Below are positions 1-8,587 of a stretch of 32,544 nucleotides of DNA, piece by piece. Location: assembly GCA_002715965.1 (NCBI GenBank), contig PBAL01000068.1, positions 1 through 32,544 of the forward strand. The letters are read 5' to 3'. The stretch's first letter is position 1. Each line of letters opens with the position of its first letter. This DNA comes from Verrucomicrobiales bacterium (lineage in GTDB: Bacteria; Verrucomicrobiota; Verrucomicrobiia; Limisphaerales; JAYPXF01). The notes under the pieces are model-generated. The model saw only the letters and a program-made list of their open reading frames with translations. It ran no database searches and was not told the DNA's origin. Both the position numbers and the translations under genes were made by a program.

Positions 1-2136
1 GATCCCTTGACCTTCGCTCTGCCCGCCTACCTGGCAGAGCTGATTGTTTCCGAGGATTTGTCGGTCATTGGCAAACCGTCTGATACGCGAGCTTGGCAAA
101 CGGTTTTCAAATCATTGAGACCCTACGGTGGCACGGCTTGCCTTGAACTTGCAGGGGATGAGTTTAAACAACTATCGGCGACCATCACGGACAAGGGCTT
201 TCCCCGGGCAAGTCTCAAACAAAGCGATGAGTTTGTGCTGCTGTCGCGAAGCGGCGCGTTGCCAGGGTCGGCTGACTGGACGCACGAGTATGGCGACGCT
301 TCCAACACCTTGATGTCGCGCGACGAGCTGGTCAAAGCGCCGCTGGGAGTGCTCTGGTTCGGCGGGCCGGCCGGGCACGGTGATCTGTTTTACAACCGCA
401 CCTACTGGGGACCCAGCATGGCCGTCATTGAGGGCCGCATGTTTCTGCAAGGCCTCGGCAAGTTGACGGCGGTGGACGTCTACACGGGCCGCATCATCTG
501 GCAGATTCCCCTGAAAGAAACCCCGGAGAACAACCCGGGCCGTCTCGGCAACGACTTTGAGGATAAGATCGCCGGCCATCATTTCCTGGCGGTCAAAGAC
601 GGTGTCTATCTGGTGAACAGCAAGAAGACCTGTCTGCGAATTGATCCCGCCACCGGTAAAACACTAGCCGAGTTTACCCTGCCCAATCCGGAAGACGATT
701 GGGGCCGCATCCGCGTTCACGGTGATCTCTTGTTGGTCTCCGCCTTCGGCATTTCGAAGAAGATGGGTGAGAAGTTTGGACGGTTGCCGTTGGAGTTGGT
801 GGCGATGGACCGACGCAGCGGAAAAGTCGTCTGGACTCATCAGGCCGAGATGAGTTTTCCGGTCGTGGCGCTGAGCGGCGATCGCATCTACGCCTTCGAC
901 GGCGCCATGGAGAACTTTTACTCCCATTGGAAACGTCGCGGCCAAGTTCCCGAAACGCTGGACGAACGATACATCACCGCAATTGACGCCGACACGGGCA
1001 AGCAGCTTTGGAAACACCAGACTGAGTTGGTGGGCTCCTGGCTATCGTACAGCAGCAAGAACGACGTGTTGTTGGTCAGCAACCGCAAAACAATCTCGGC
1101 CTTTCGCGGCAATGACGGTTCCGAGCTGTGGAAGAAATACGCAACCGGCCGAGGCTTCCGCGGGCATCCCGAGCGACCGGACCACATGGGCCACCCGGAA
1201 AATCTCTGGGACAAGATCATCATCTCGAACGACCAGGTATTGGATCAGCGCGGACCCGGAATGGCCTACGAATTGGAAACCGGCAAACCCATCCTCCGCA
1301 CCAATCCCATCACCGGAAAACCAATCTCTTGGGAATTCACCAAGCTGGGTCATCACTGCAACTACGCCATCGCCAGCCCGCACCTGATGACCTTCCGTGC
1401 CGGCTCAGCCGGTTACTGCGACATCGACAGTGCGAACACCTCGCGCCTGGAAGGTTTCCGCAGCGGCTGCCGCAACAGCCTCATACCGGCCAACGGCGTG
1501 CTCAATTCGCCCAACATGGCCCATGGTTGTGAATGTGGTTATTCGCTGTTCACCTCTTTGGGGCTCGTGCATGTCCCGGACGCAGAGTTCTGGAGTTACA
1601 GCGCATTGGAAATCGACCCCACAAAAGACCGGGTGCAAAGATTGGGAATCAACCTCGGCGCCCCGGGAGACCGACAGGCAAAAAACGGAACCCTCTGGCT
1701 CGATCATCCCAGTGTCGGCGGTTCATCGCCGGTCGTTTCAATTGCAATGGACGGAGAAGATCTGCGCTACTTCAACCAGCACTCGGCATTCGTCCAAGCG
1801 GGCGAACTGAAATGGGTGGCTGCTTCCGGCGTTGAAGGAGCCAATTCATTAACGGTCTCGCTTGCTCCAGCACCAAGCAAGCCGCGCAGCTATACCGTCC
1901 GTCTTCATTTTCTGGAGCCCAATGACAACCAGGCAAAACAGCGCGTCTTCGATGTCCATCTGCAGGGCCAACGCGTGTTGAATGAATTCGACGTCATCAA
2001 AGCAGCCAAGGGCTCCAACCGTGCCATCGTTCGTGAATTCAAAGGTATCCAGGCCTCCACCAGTTTGAAGATCGATCTGAAAGCGATCACAGGGCGCACC
2101 CTGTTGGCCGGCGTGGAGATCATCTCCGCAGAATAA
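1..2136 (+). CDS. PQQ-like beta-propeller protein with C-terminal malectin domain (5' end missing)
   Basis: The frame is open to base 1 and ends at TAA 2134-2136, so the true start lies upstream; the TTG at position 7 is not a convincing start. The first ~75 residues resemble the end of a Rossmann methyltransferase-like domain (VFKSLRPYGG), as found N-terminal to PQQ propellers in planctomycete-type homologues. A propeller follows with blade motifs such as LTAVDVYTGRIIWQ, LVAMDRRSGKVVW and ITAIDADTGKQLWKHQ, then a conserved Cys-bearing segment (FRSGCRNSLIPANGVLNSP). The last ~160 residues are malectin-like (YTVRLHFLEPNDN, RVFDVHLQGQRVLNEFDV), a carbohydrate-binding fold. Known for the family: propellers of this type occur in secreted or periplasmic proteins of Planctomycetota and Verrucomicrobiota. 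Function inferred: polysaccharide-related binding or oxidation; catalytic activity cannot be shown from the sequence. Confidence 0.85.
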   Translation, partial: DPLTFALPAYLAELIVSEDLSVIGKPSDTRAWQTVFKSLRPYGGTACLELAGDEFKQLSATITDKGFPRASLKQSDEFVLLSRSGALPGSADWTHEYGDASNTLMSRDELVKAPLGVLWFGGPAGHGDLFYNRTYWGPSMAVIEGRMFLQGLGKLTAVDVYTGRIIWQIPLKETPENNPGRLGNDFEDKIAGHHFLAVKDGVYLVNSKKTCLRIDPATGKTLAEFTLPNPEDDWGRIRVHGDLLLVSAFGISKKMGEKFGRLPLELVAMDRRSGKVVWTHQAEMSFPVVALSGDRIYAFDGAMENFYSHWKRRGQVPETLDERYITAIDADTGKQLWKHQTELVGSWLSYSSKNDVLLVSNRKTISAFRGNDGSELWKKYATGRGFRGHPERPDHMGHPENLWDKIIISNDQVLDQRGPGMAYELETGKPILRTNPITGKPISWEFTKLGHHCNYAIASPHLMTFRAGSAGYCDIDSANTSRLEGFRSGCRNSLIPANGVLNSPNMAHGCECGYSLFTSLGLVHVPDAEFWSYSALEIDPTKDRVQRLGINLGAPGDRQAKNGTLWLDHPSVGGSSPVVSIAMDGEDLRYFNQHSAFVQAGELKWVAASGVEGANSLTVSLAPAPSKPRSYTVRLHFLEPNDNQAKQRVFDVHLQGQRVLNEFDVIKAAKGSNRAIVREFKGIQASTSLKIDLKAITGRTLLAGVEIISAE

Positions 2137-2179
2137 TAGACGACGGAGTAGAGTGACAAACGAATGGATGCCGGCAGCG

Positions 2180-2605
2180 CTAAGATCGGGTCAAATAGGC
2201 TTTTAAGCGCTCTTGTCCTTCAGCTTCCGTCGTCGTCTTTGTCTCTTCCGCGAAGTGATAGAAGTCCGGCTTGTGATCGATGTATTCCTGAGAATCGAAA
2301 CGGGGATGAATCTGATCGCCGAACAGGCCCAGATAGAGGAAGTAGTCATTGGACTTCTTCAGCCGGTAAAAGAGATTGGTGCCGCAGGTCTTGCAAAAAC
2401 CTCGCTCGGACCAGGGAGAATCCTCCAGGGTAAATCGCCCGACCTGCTCCGGATCAAACTCCAAATCCGCTCCGCGATGAAAGGACATGGCCACCCCGCC
2501 GGAGAAGCGTCGGCAGGAGTCGCAGTGGCAGATGGTAAAGGTCTCTGGTTCATGATCGAGTTCGACCTTCACCTTCCCGCAGAGACAGATGCCCTGGATG
2601 CTCAT
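2180..2605 (-). CDS. GFA/CENP-V family zinc protein
   Basis: A 141-residue protein of the usual length for the GFA (glutathione-dependent formaldehyde-activating enzyme-like) fold. The zinc cysteines are all visible: C7 and C9 (CLCG), C26, C28 and C31 (CHCDSC), and C71 and C74 (CKTC). The family binds structural zinc in two CxxC-type clusters. Most members are not proven to act on S-hydroxymethylglutathione, so the name describes the fold only. It is the third gene of a minus-strand group, 71 bp downstream of the cupin gene, and probably shares its transcript. The biochemical role is unknown; a small-molecule adduct-handling enzyme is plausible. Confidence 0.85.
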   Translation of the reverse strand: MSIQGICLCGKVKVELDHEPETFTICHCDSCRRFSGGVAMSFHRGADLEFDPEQVGRFTLEDSPWSERGFCKTCGTNLFYRLKKSNDYFLYLGLFGDQIHPRFDSQEYIDHKPDFYHFAEETKTTTEAEGQERLKAYLTRS

Positions 2606-2676
2606 GGGATGACGCTACTGGAGTTTTGGAGTAACGGAGTGTTGGAATCCCGTCCTGCGCACCGTATCGTTACGCC

Positions 2677-3240
2677 TCAGGAGGTGGCGTCGAGACTGGT
2701 GCGCCAGTCATTCCAGCCGCCGTCGACCGATGAGGGGGCGGCGTGCCATTCGGGCATCGGTTTGCCGGTTGCGGGATCCTGGCTTGGAATGGGCAGCATC
2801 ATGATGCGCTTGCACGCGTGGATGTAGTCTTCATCGCTCAGAAAGGCTTCCTGGATGTCGTCCCAATCGCGTCCGTCCGCGTAGCCGCCGCACATGTGGA
2901 TGTCATCCGATTGGCCGACCATCTGGTGGCTGACGCCCGCGGGCATGACGATCACATCTCCGGTGGTGATGCGGATCCGCGTCCAGCCGCCTTCGCCCAC
3001 AGAACAAGTGAATTCCATCCAACCCTTGGCGCAGCCGAGGCATTCGTGCGTGGTGGAATGAAAATGAGCGTATTCGTAAACGCCGGGATAGTCCCAGTTG
3101 TTTGACCAACCATTGGTGCGAAACCGCGTCTTGACCTCCTCAGCTCCACCTCCCGGAACGGCATTGCGATGCACCAGGAGGGGAAAACGGTTGTTGGGGA
3201 TTTTACCTTGCGGCTTGGAGGAATAGGATTCGGTTGACAT
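2677..3240 (-). CDS. YjlB-like cupin protein
   Basis: I place the start at ATG 3240 (MSTESYSSKP), giving 187 residues. The longer open frame to 3330 would overlap the end of the upstream dehydrogenase and adds arginine-rich, unconserved sequence. The stop of the upstream gene lies only 5 bases before this ATG, so the two are probably translationally coupled. One cupin domain is visible: motif 1 supplies H59, H61 and E66 (HFHSTTHECLG) and motif 2 lies around GDVIVMPAGVSHQ with H105. These are the usual metal ligands. YjlB-type cupins have no settled reaction; sugar-acid or ketone isomerase and dioxygenase roles are possible. The tight linkage to the dehydrogenase suggests action on the same substrate. 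Confidence 0.85.
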   Translation of the reverse strand: MSTESYSSKPQGKIPNNRFPLLVHRNAVPGGGAEEVKTRFRTNGWSNNWDYPGVYEYAHFHSTTHECLGCAKGWMEFTCSVGEGGWTRIRITTGDVIVMPAGVSHQMVGQSDDIHMCGGYADGRDWDDIQEAFLSDEDYIHACKRIMMLPIPSQDPATGKPMPEWHAAPSSVDGGWNDWRTSLDATS

Positions 3241-3245
3241 GGTGC

Positions 3246-4577
3246 TTACTTCTTCTGATTGGAGTTTTCTTCGGCAGCGGTGCCATACGGCACGTCTTGG
3301 TCGCCATAGCGGCGGACGCGAATGTTGCACTGTTCGGCATGGGCTACAAATCCCTCAAGCATGCAGAGCCGGGAGCCGTATTGGCCAACCAAGGTCGCAG
3401 CTTCGTCGGTGAGGATTTTTTGATAGGTGTGGGTCTTTAGAAATTTGCCGACCCAGAGACCACCGGTGTAGCGCCCGGCCTTTCTCGTCGGCAGGGTGTG
3501 ATTGGTTCCGATCACTTTGTCGCCGTTGGCAACATTGGTCCGCGGCCCGAGGAACAACGCGCCGTAACTGGTCATCTTTTCCAGGAACCAGTCGTCGCGG
3601 TCGGTCATCACCTGCACATGTTCGGATGCGATTTCGTCGGCGGTGGCAAGCATCTCCTCATAGTTGTCGCACAGGATCACGGCGCCGTAGTCCTCCCACG
3701 ATGCTCGGGCGGTTTCGGCCGTGGGGAGGATGCCGAGGAGGCGGTCGATTTCAGTGAGGGTTGCTTGGGCGAGTTCGGCGGAATTGGTCAGCAGGATGGC
3801 GGGCGAGTTGTAGCCATGTTCGGCCTGGCCCAGCAGGTCCGTCGCGCAAAGTTCGGCATCCACCGTGTCATCGGCGATGACCAGCGTCTCGGTGGGCCCG
3901 GCGAGGAGATCGATTCCGACACGTCCGAAGAGCTGGCGTTTGGCTTCGGCGACAAAGGCGTTCCCAGGACCGACGATCATATCCACGGGGTCAATCGTCG
4001 ACGTGCCCAATGCCATGGCGCCGATCGCCTGCATGCCACCGAGAACGTAGATTTCGTGCGCGCCGCCCAGGTGCATGGCTGCGACAATGGCCGGATGCGG
4101 CGCACCGTTTTGGGGCGGTGCGGCGGCAACAATCCGCGGCACGCCGGCGACGGATGCGGTCAACACGGACATGTGGGCCGACGCCACCATCGGAAACTTG
4201 CCGCCGGGGACATAGCAGCCGACGGATTGCACAGGGATGTTCTTGTGACCGAGAATCACGCCGGGAAGCGTCTCGACCTCGACATCCGTCATGCTGGCGC
4301 GTTGGGCCTCCGCAAAACGACGGATTTGATCCTGGGCGAATTTGATATCGGCAAGGTCGCGGGCCGAGACCTGGGACATCGCCGCTTCAATTTCGGAGGG
4401 GCTGAGCCGAAAGCTGGGCGGGTCGTAGCGGTCGAATTTGACGGACAATTCTCGCACCGCGGCATCACCACGGTCGGCGATGTCGGCCAACGTGGTTTCG
4501 ACAATGCCGCGCACTTTGGCGTCATCCGCGGCGCGTTCGGTTTCGGGTTTGCCAGATTTCAGATAGGTGATGGCCAT
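3246..4577 (-). CDS. Histidinol-dehydrogenase-family enzyme, HpsN-like (sulfopropanediol 3-dehydrogenase type)
   Basis: A 443-residue NAD-dependent, zinc-dependent dehydrogenase of the HisD superfamily. The zinc and catalytic residues match those of HisD: Q251 and H254 ([11 protein letters not shown]), E319-H320 (SEHVQ), D353 ([14 protein letters not shown]) and H413 (GFVAHAEQ). Several segments look like the HisD paralogue HpsN instead: [20 protein letters not shown] and the [18 protein letters not shown] stretch, where biosynthetic HisD has a different loop. No other his genes are nearby; the downstream partners are a cupin and a GFA protein. Known for HpsN: oxidation of 2,3-dihydroxypropane-1-sulfonate to sulfolactate. 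Inferred: oxidation of a small polyol or sulfonate. The assignment to HpsN itself is moderate and needs a family tree. Confidence 0.8.
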   Translation of the reverse strand: MAITYLKSGKPETERAADDAKVRGIVETTLADIADRGDAAVRELSVKFDRYDPPSFRLSPSEIEAAMSQVSARDLADIKFAQDQIRRFAEAQRASMTDVEVETLPGVILGHKNIPVQSVGCYVPGGKFPMVASAHMSVLTASVAGVPRIVAAAPPQNGAPHPAIVAAMHLGGAHEIYVLGGMQAIGAMALGTSTIDPVDMIVGPGNAFVAEAKRQLFGRVGIDLLAGPTETLVIADDTVDAELCATDLLGQAEHGYNSPAILLTNSAELAQATLTEIDRLLGILPTAETARASWEDYGAVILCDNYEEMLATADEIASEHVQVMTDRDDWFLEKMTSYGALFLGPRTNVANGDKVIGTNHTLPTRKAGRYTGGLWVGKFLKTHTYQKILTDEAATLVGQYGSRLCMLEGFVAHAEQCNIRVRRYGDQDVPYGTAAEENSNQKK

Positions 4578-4713
4578 TAGTTCGTATCCGTTTGATTGAA
4601 TTGACAGGAATTCGCTTTTTCAAGGGCATTCGGTCTGGGATCGGGGCCACCAGAACCGGGGCGTCGATGCGCAAGAACTTGAACCGGTTCGCTATTCCTG
4701 ATGACCTGTTAGC

Positions 4714-5508
4714 TTGAACATGCAACGTCCGAACCGTCCTCCATTCGTCAGCTTCCTGATCATGATTCTCGCCGTGTTGGGAAGCGCCACGCCTTTGTTC
4801 GCGTGGGGACCGGGACACGATGATGTCAACCGAATCGCGCTTGCCCGGCTTCCCGGTGAAATCAAGGCTCTTCTTTCCCCGGAGGACCGCAAAGCCTTCG
4901 TCGCCGATTCGCACGCACCGGACGATTTTACTCCCTGGGCCGAATACGAACGCAAGAAAGGGCGAGCCATCGATCCTCGCGATCTGGCCACGCTCGCCGA
5001 TCACAACCTGAAGACACCTTATGCTCTCCATTCGGCAAAAGGGCAGGCGGTCAATTTCATTCTGCTGCACCGCGCCTTGAAGGATCGCGACGGAAGCCGG
5101 ATTGCGTTCTGGGGAGCTTGTCTGGCCCACACCCTGGCGGACGAGGCCGCGTGCAACCATGATCCGCTCATTCACTACCTGACCTATGCGTTTACCAGTG
5201 GCTATGGCATGAAGTTCGGAAAGGCCGGAATGCTCGACTTCGGGGAACTCTGCCGGTCACCGGAAGGATACGCTTTGGCCGTGAACACCTTCGCGGAACC
5301 TGACTTCCACACCCTGATCGACGGCCTTTTGGATTGCGATCGTATCGTCCGCTTGGCCGTCCCCGAGAGCGCCAAACTCGGTCACCTCGGCTGCATTGAG
5401 ACCGCCAATCTGAAGCACCAATGGGAGCACGATTATCACAACGGCGCGACGCAACCAATACCCTTGCAAATCTGCCATCCGCGCATTCCACATGGAGCAC
5501 CAGCCTGA
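4714..5508 (+). CDS. Zinc-dependent phospholipase C / S1-P1 nuclease-like protein, probably truncated
   Basis: An N-terminal signal peptide ends at LFA|WGPGH, so the mature protein would start with Trp. In zinc phospholipase C and S1/P1 nuclease the mature N-terminal Trp is a zinc ligand. Other ligand-like residues follow: DSHAPDD, and HTLADEAACNH in the HxxxDxxxxxH spacing of the family. From about base 5285 the opposite strand carries a clear pectate-lyase N-terminus, so the last ~75 codons of this frame are probably antisense readthrough of foreign sequence and the native C-terminus, including the last zinc ligands, is lost. An alternative is that NLKHQWEHD is a diverged NLHxxWD motif, which I consider less likely. 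A 10-bp palindrome, GAACCGGTTC, lies at 4681-4690, upstream of the start. Confidence 0.6.
   Translation: MNMQRPNRPPFVSFLIMILAVLGSATPLFAWGPGHDDVNRIALARLPGEIKALLSPEDRKAFVADSHAPDDFTPWAEYERKKGRAIDPRDLATLADHNLKTPYALHSAKGQAVNFILLHRALKDRDGSRIAFWGACLAHTLADEAACNHDPLIHYLTYAFTSGYGMKFGKAGMLDFGELCRSPEGYALAVNTFAEPDFHTLIDGLLDCDRIVRLAVPESAKLGHLGCIETANLKHQWEHDYHNGATQPIPLQICHPRIPHGAPA
5257..5478 (-). pseudogene. N-terminal remnant of a secreted pectate-lyase-like (beta-helix) protein
   Basis: From ATG 5478 the minus strand reads a signal peptide (LRRAVVIIVLPLVLQIGGLNA) followed by VTEFGALGDGQADDTIAIQK and VEVRFREGV. This is the hallmark start of the pectate lyase superfamily domain (consensus FGAxGDGxxDDTxAIQxA, then a G-x-V-x-x-P-x-G-x-Y-like strand). 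After EGVH the similarity stops and the frame ends at 5257, leaving 73 codons where the family has several hundred. The remnant lies antisense to the 3' end of the phospholipase/nuclease-like gene, so both genes are broken at the same junction near 5270-5290. It is a different gene from the intact beta-helix gene at 5772, which is on the other strand and lacks a signal peptide. Confidence 0.7.
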
Positions 5509-5600
5509 CGCCGCAATCCGCGCGGGGCAATTAACAGCCGGTGCCGGCGTACGAGGGACTGTCCGAGGCTGTTGCCCAAAGGTGTCGAGCGGTCGGAGGC

Positions 5601-5704
5601 CTTGTCCTGCTGGCTTCCAGCCTGCAGTTTGTGGGGAGATTCGTTCGGAACCGTCTGGAATGTTCCCCGTCGGCGGACTGTGGGCTGGAAGCCAGCAGGA
5701 CAAG
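5601..5704. repeat. Inverted-repeat (REP-like) element with 28-bp arms
   Basis: The arms 5601-5628 and 5677-5704 are reverse complements with two mismatches (core CCTGCTGGCTTCCAGCC on the left, GGCTGGAAGCCAGCAGG on the right), enclosing a 48-bp centre that contains further short dyads. Transcribed RNA would form a long stem. The element is in the gap 5509-5771 between the truncated phospholipase-like gene and the beta-helix gene. Apart from this element and the start of the antisense remnant, I see nothing else in that gap. The plus-strand frame of the beta-helix gene runs open through the element back to 5541. Confidence 0.85.
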
Positions 5705-5771
5705 TCATCGCGCACTCGACAGATTCCATCCTACGGTTGACTGCCCTTGCAGTGCGCTGTACGCAACCGGC

Positions 5772-7130
5772 ATGTCAGACGTACGAACGTTCGGAGCGGT
5801 TGGTGATGGTGAACACGATGACACTGTGGCCTTGCAGCATGCCATGAGTGAGGGCGATGGAGTCTTGGAATTGGGGAAGGGTAGTTTTCGCATTACCCGT
5901 CCACTGATTCTGGACACCACCACGAGAGGATATGTCGGTGTGCGGGGCGAGCAAGGCACGGCACGCTTGCTGATGGACGGAGCCGGTCCGGCCTTGCAGA
6001 TCATCGGCGATCACCACGGAACCGCGACGCCGAAGACGGTCCAGCCGCATACCTGGGGTAAGGAACGTTTTCCGGTGATCAGCGGCCTGGAAATTCTTGG
6101 CCGGCATCCGGAAGCCGATGGTATTCAACTGCTCCACACCATGCAGACGACCGTACAAAACGTGTTGATCCGCAATTGTCGCCACGGAATCCACCTCGCG
6201 AAACGCAATCGGAATTTCCTGCTGAACGCTTCGCACATCTACGACTGCAGCGACACGGGGGTTTTCTTCGATCACTGCAATCTGCACCAGGTGATCATCT
6301 CAGCCAATCACATCAGCTACTGCAAACGGGCCGGCATCCGGCAACTTGACGGCGATGTGCACAACATCCAGATCACCGGCAATGATATCGAATACAACTC
6401 GGGCGCCGAAGGAACCACCGGCGAAATCGTTCTGGAGGCGCCGAACGAAACGATCAGCGAATACACGATTGCCAGCAACACCCTGCAAGCCACGCGTCCT
6501 GCTCGCGATGCGAACGTATTGATCCTGGGCAGAAAGGGTGTCAATGCCACCGCAGCACGCCTGATCGCCATCACCGGAAATGTCATCGGCTCCCGCGACA
6601 AGAGCATTCTGATCAACGACGCCTCCAAGGTGAACATAAGCGGCAATACGATCTACGACGGCATTGCGTTGAATGTCGAAATGAATGACTGCCAAAACGT
6701 GGTCATTGGCGCGAACACCATTGGGACCCGGCCAATCAACTGGAACAGCACCAGCAACGATGGCGTGTTGCTGCGACGCTGCATCGGAGCCGTCGTCGCC
6801 AACAACATGCTGAACGACATCAGAGCCGGCGATGAAAAGCAGGGCGGCGCGATCACCTTGCAGGCCTGCCGAGACTCATCCGTGTCCGGCTGTCAGATCC
6901 TGAATCCTCACATTCGCGGCATCGACGTTCAGGGTTCACAACGCTGCAAGATCTCCGACAACTCGGTCACGGAACAGAGGGATGAGTCCCAAATGTTAAA
7001 TGCGATTCGAGTGGCCGAGGATTCTCGCCAGTGCCTTGTTCAAAACAACGCCGTGACTGGCGGAACCAATGCGCCGATTGATTGCCCCGGAGAAAAAGGA
7101 AAAGAATCCGGCAATACGATTTGGGAATGA
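5772..7130 (+). CDS. Right-handed parallel beta-helix protein (pectate lyase superfamily)
   Basis: I start at ATG 5772 (MSDVRTFGAVGDGEHDDTVA), because the FGAVGDG..DDT motif that opens the domain begins at once and the upstream in-frame sequence to 5541 is repeat DNA. The 452-residue protein continues with many short repeats of the N-x-I / G-N-x-I type (ITGNVIGS, NISGNTIYDG, VVIGANTIG, KISDNSVTEQ) typical of a parallel beta-helix. Homologues in Planctomycetota/Verrucomicrobiota carry a signal peptide just before this motif. Here none is visible, so the secretion signal has been lost, replaced, or lies in the repeat-derived extension. The substrate is unknown; polysaccharide binding or cleavage is the family expectation. 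Confidence 0.8.
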   Translation: MSDVRTFGAVGDGEHDDTVALQHAMSEGDGVLELGKGSFRITRPLILDTTTRGYVGVRGEQGTARLLMDGAGPALQIIGDHHGTATPKTVQPHTWGKERFPVISGLEILGRHPEADGIQLLHTMQTTVQNVLIRNCRHGIHLAKRNRNFLLNASHIYDCSDTGVFFDHCNLHQVIISANHISYCKRAGIRQLDGDVHNIQITGNDIEYNSGAEGTTGEIVLEAPNETISEYTIASNTLQATRPARDANVLILGRKGVNATAARLIAITGNVIGSRDKSILINDASKVNISGNTIYDGIALNVEMNDCQNVVIGANTIGTRPINWNSTSNDGVLLRRCIGAVVANNMLNDIRAGDEKQGGAITLQACRDSSVSGCQILNPHIRGIDVQGSQRCKISDNSVTEQRDESQMLNAIRVAEDSRQCLVQNNAVTGGTNAPIDCPGEKGKESGNTIWE

Positions 7131-7759
7131 GGTCGAAAACAAAATCCGATTGCATCGTCAGATCCTCCTGACCCGAGAAACGATCTGATGACCACCCGCT
7201 TGTCCATTTTGCTTTCGGTCTCGTTGTATCTGCATTTCGGCGGCGCGAATCGTATTCAATGATGACGCTCAGATGCTGATGGAGACTCCGCGTCAGCACG
7301 CGACGCAGTTCGTGAAGGGGTGGCTTGATCGCGAAATCTTGGCGTAAGAGCCTGTGGGCCGACGAAACTTGCATCTCGGGATCGTATGGCTGATAGGCAG
7401 GATCGGCGTTCGGATTCTTCATTTATCGGTCTGACACATTTCCAGCTTCTTCGGGCCATGACACTTGATGTAGTGCTGTTCCAGAATCGGCTGGATTGGT
7501 TGAACGTCGCCCCCCTTCAAACCGGAGACCAAGAGAAGACCGATGGCGAGAGACACCACTCTCAACAACGGGTCTTCGATTTGGACAGAGCTATCTTCAT
7601 CAGGTCGATTCATCTGGCCCTGACAGATTCCACATCAGAAAGATCGGCAGCCTCCCGGAAACAGACGGAAGGGTGAAGCGAAGAGAATCCGGAGTGTCTC
7701 CGCCGTTGGTTCGAAAACATCATCGACACGTTCCGTTAATCGGGCGATACGAATTCTGT
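7131..7759. other. Gene-poor gap with decayed coding sequence
   Basis: This gap of about 630 bases lies between the beta-helix gene and the isochorismatase-like gene. Its only recognisable content is the minus-strand cytochrome-domain remnant at 7419-7613. Short frames on both strands elsewhere (for example minus 6967-7422) match no family I know. I see no tRNA, terminator or clear promoter. Confidence 0.6.
7419..7613 (-). pseudogene. Remnant of a Planctomycete-type cytochrome c (PSCyt1) protein
   Basis: The 64-codon frame has a hydrophobic signal-like stretch (LLRVVSLAIGLLLVSG) followed by IQPILEQHYIKCHGPKK. This closely matches the opening of the planctomycete cytochrome c domain found before DUF1549/DUF1553, whose usual form is IQPILxxHCxxCHGPKK. 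The first haem cysteine is replaced by Tyr (HYIKCHG), and the frame stops 9 residues later, where hundreds of residues should follow. It cannot bind haem c covalently in the normal way. I read it as the 5' stub of a deleted gene. Confidence 0.65.
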
Positions 7760-8587
7760 ATGAACGCTCGTTTTTCAATCGGCTTGCTGATCGCATTGGG
7801 CATTGGCCAGGCCGGCGCCGGCGACTGGTCCGTAAAAACCCGCAAGGCGGTGAAAACGGAAGACGGCGAAAAGGTCGTGGAGTCTGTCGACACGTGGAAA
7901 CCCAGGGAAACCGCCGTGATCATCTGCGACATGTGGAATAATCATCATTGCACCGCTGCGGCCAGACGGGTGGTGGAACTTGCCCCGTACCTGAACCAGG
8001 TTGTCCAAGCCGCCCGCAAACGGGGTGTCTTAATCATCCACGCTCCCAGCGGTTGCGCGAATTACTACCAGGACACGCCGGCGAGGAAGCGAATGCAGCA
8101 GGCGCCTTTCGTGAAATCGGACGTTTCCTTTGGCTACCATTTCTACGATCCAAAACTGGAGGGTCCGCTGGCCGACCATCTGGAGAAGGCGGGATGTTCC
8201 TGCGACACGCCCAAGATCTGCGGACCCGATGTGCGGGTCTGGACGCATCAAAACGAAGCGATCGAGATCAAGGACGAAGACGCCGTCGGCGACAAGGGCC
8301 AAGAAATCTTCAACCTGCTCGAACAGCGAAAGATCGAGAACGTGATCCTCATGGGTGTGCACGCCAACCGCTGTATTGTTGCCCGTCCGTTCGGCGTGCG
8401 CGCGATGGTGAAACTGAAGAAAAACGTCGTCGTCTGCCGTGACCTGACCGATTCCTACCACCGCGATCCCGGCAAACACTTCGCAGGCCTCGCCAAGATC
8501 ATCCGCCACATCGAGACCTGGTGGTGCCCTACGATCACCAGCGAAAGCATCACGGGCAAAAAGCCGTTCAAATTTGCGAAGGAGTAA
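7760..8587 (+). CDS. Secreted isochorismatase-like (cysteine hydrolase) family protein
   Basis: The start at ATG 7760 gives a signal peptide (MNARFSIGLLIALGIGQAGA|GD) and 275 residues; the upstream open frame to 7496 is unconserved. The core is the isochorismatase-like alpha/beta fold: strand 1 ends in the catalytic Asp57 (AVIICDMWN), and the nucleophile-position Cys205 lies in ILMGVHANRCIVARPFG. The catalytic Lys usually seen in the middle of the domain is not evident: the equivalent region reads VWTHQNEAIEI. A cysteine-rich stretch (GCSCDTPKICG) is unusual. Family members hydrolyse small amides or vinyl ethers; a periplasmic or extracellular location is less common. Substrate not predictable. 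Confidence 0.8.
   Translation: MNARFSIGLLIALGIGQAGAGDWSVKTRKAVKTEDGEKVVESVDTWKPRETAVIICDMWNNHHCTAAARRVVELAPYLNQVVQAARKRGVLIIHAPSGCANYYQDTPARKRMQQAPFVKSDVSFGYHFYDPKLEGPLADHLEKAGCSCDTPKICGPDVRVWTHQNEAIEIKDEDAVGDKGQEIFNLLEQRKIENVILMGVHANRCIVARPFGVRAMVKLKKNVVVCRDLTDSYHRDPGKHFAGLAKIIRHIETWWCPTITSESITGKKPFKFAKE

Noticed and set aside
3246..4577. Calling the dehydrogenase HisD of histidine biosynthesis
   Set aside because: No his neighbours and several loops of the HpsN type; kept as a family-level call.
3498..4580. Plus-strand open frame of 360 codons opposite the HisD-like gene
   Set aside because: Antisense shadow rich in Gly, His, Asp and Arg; the minus strand has all zinc-ligand motifs.
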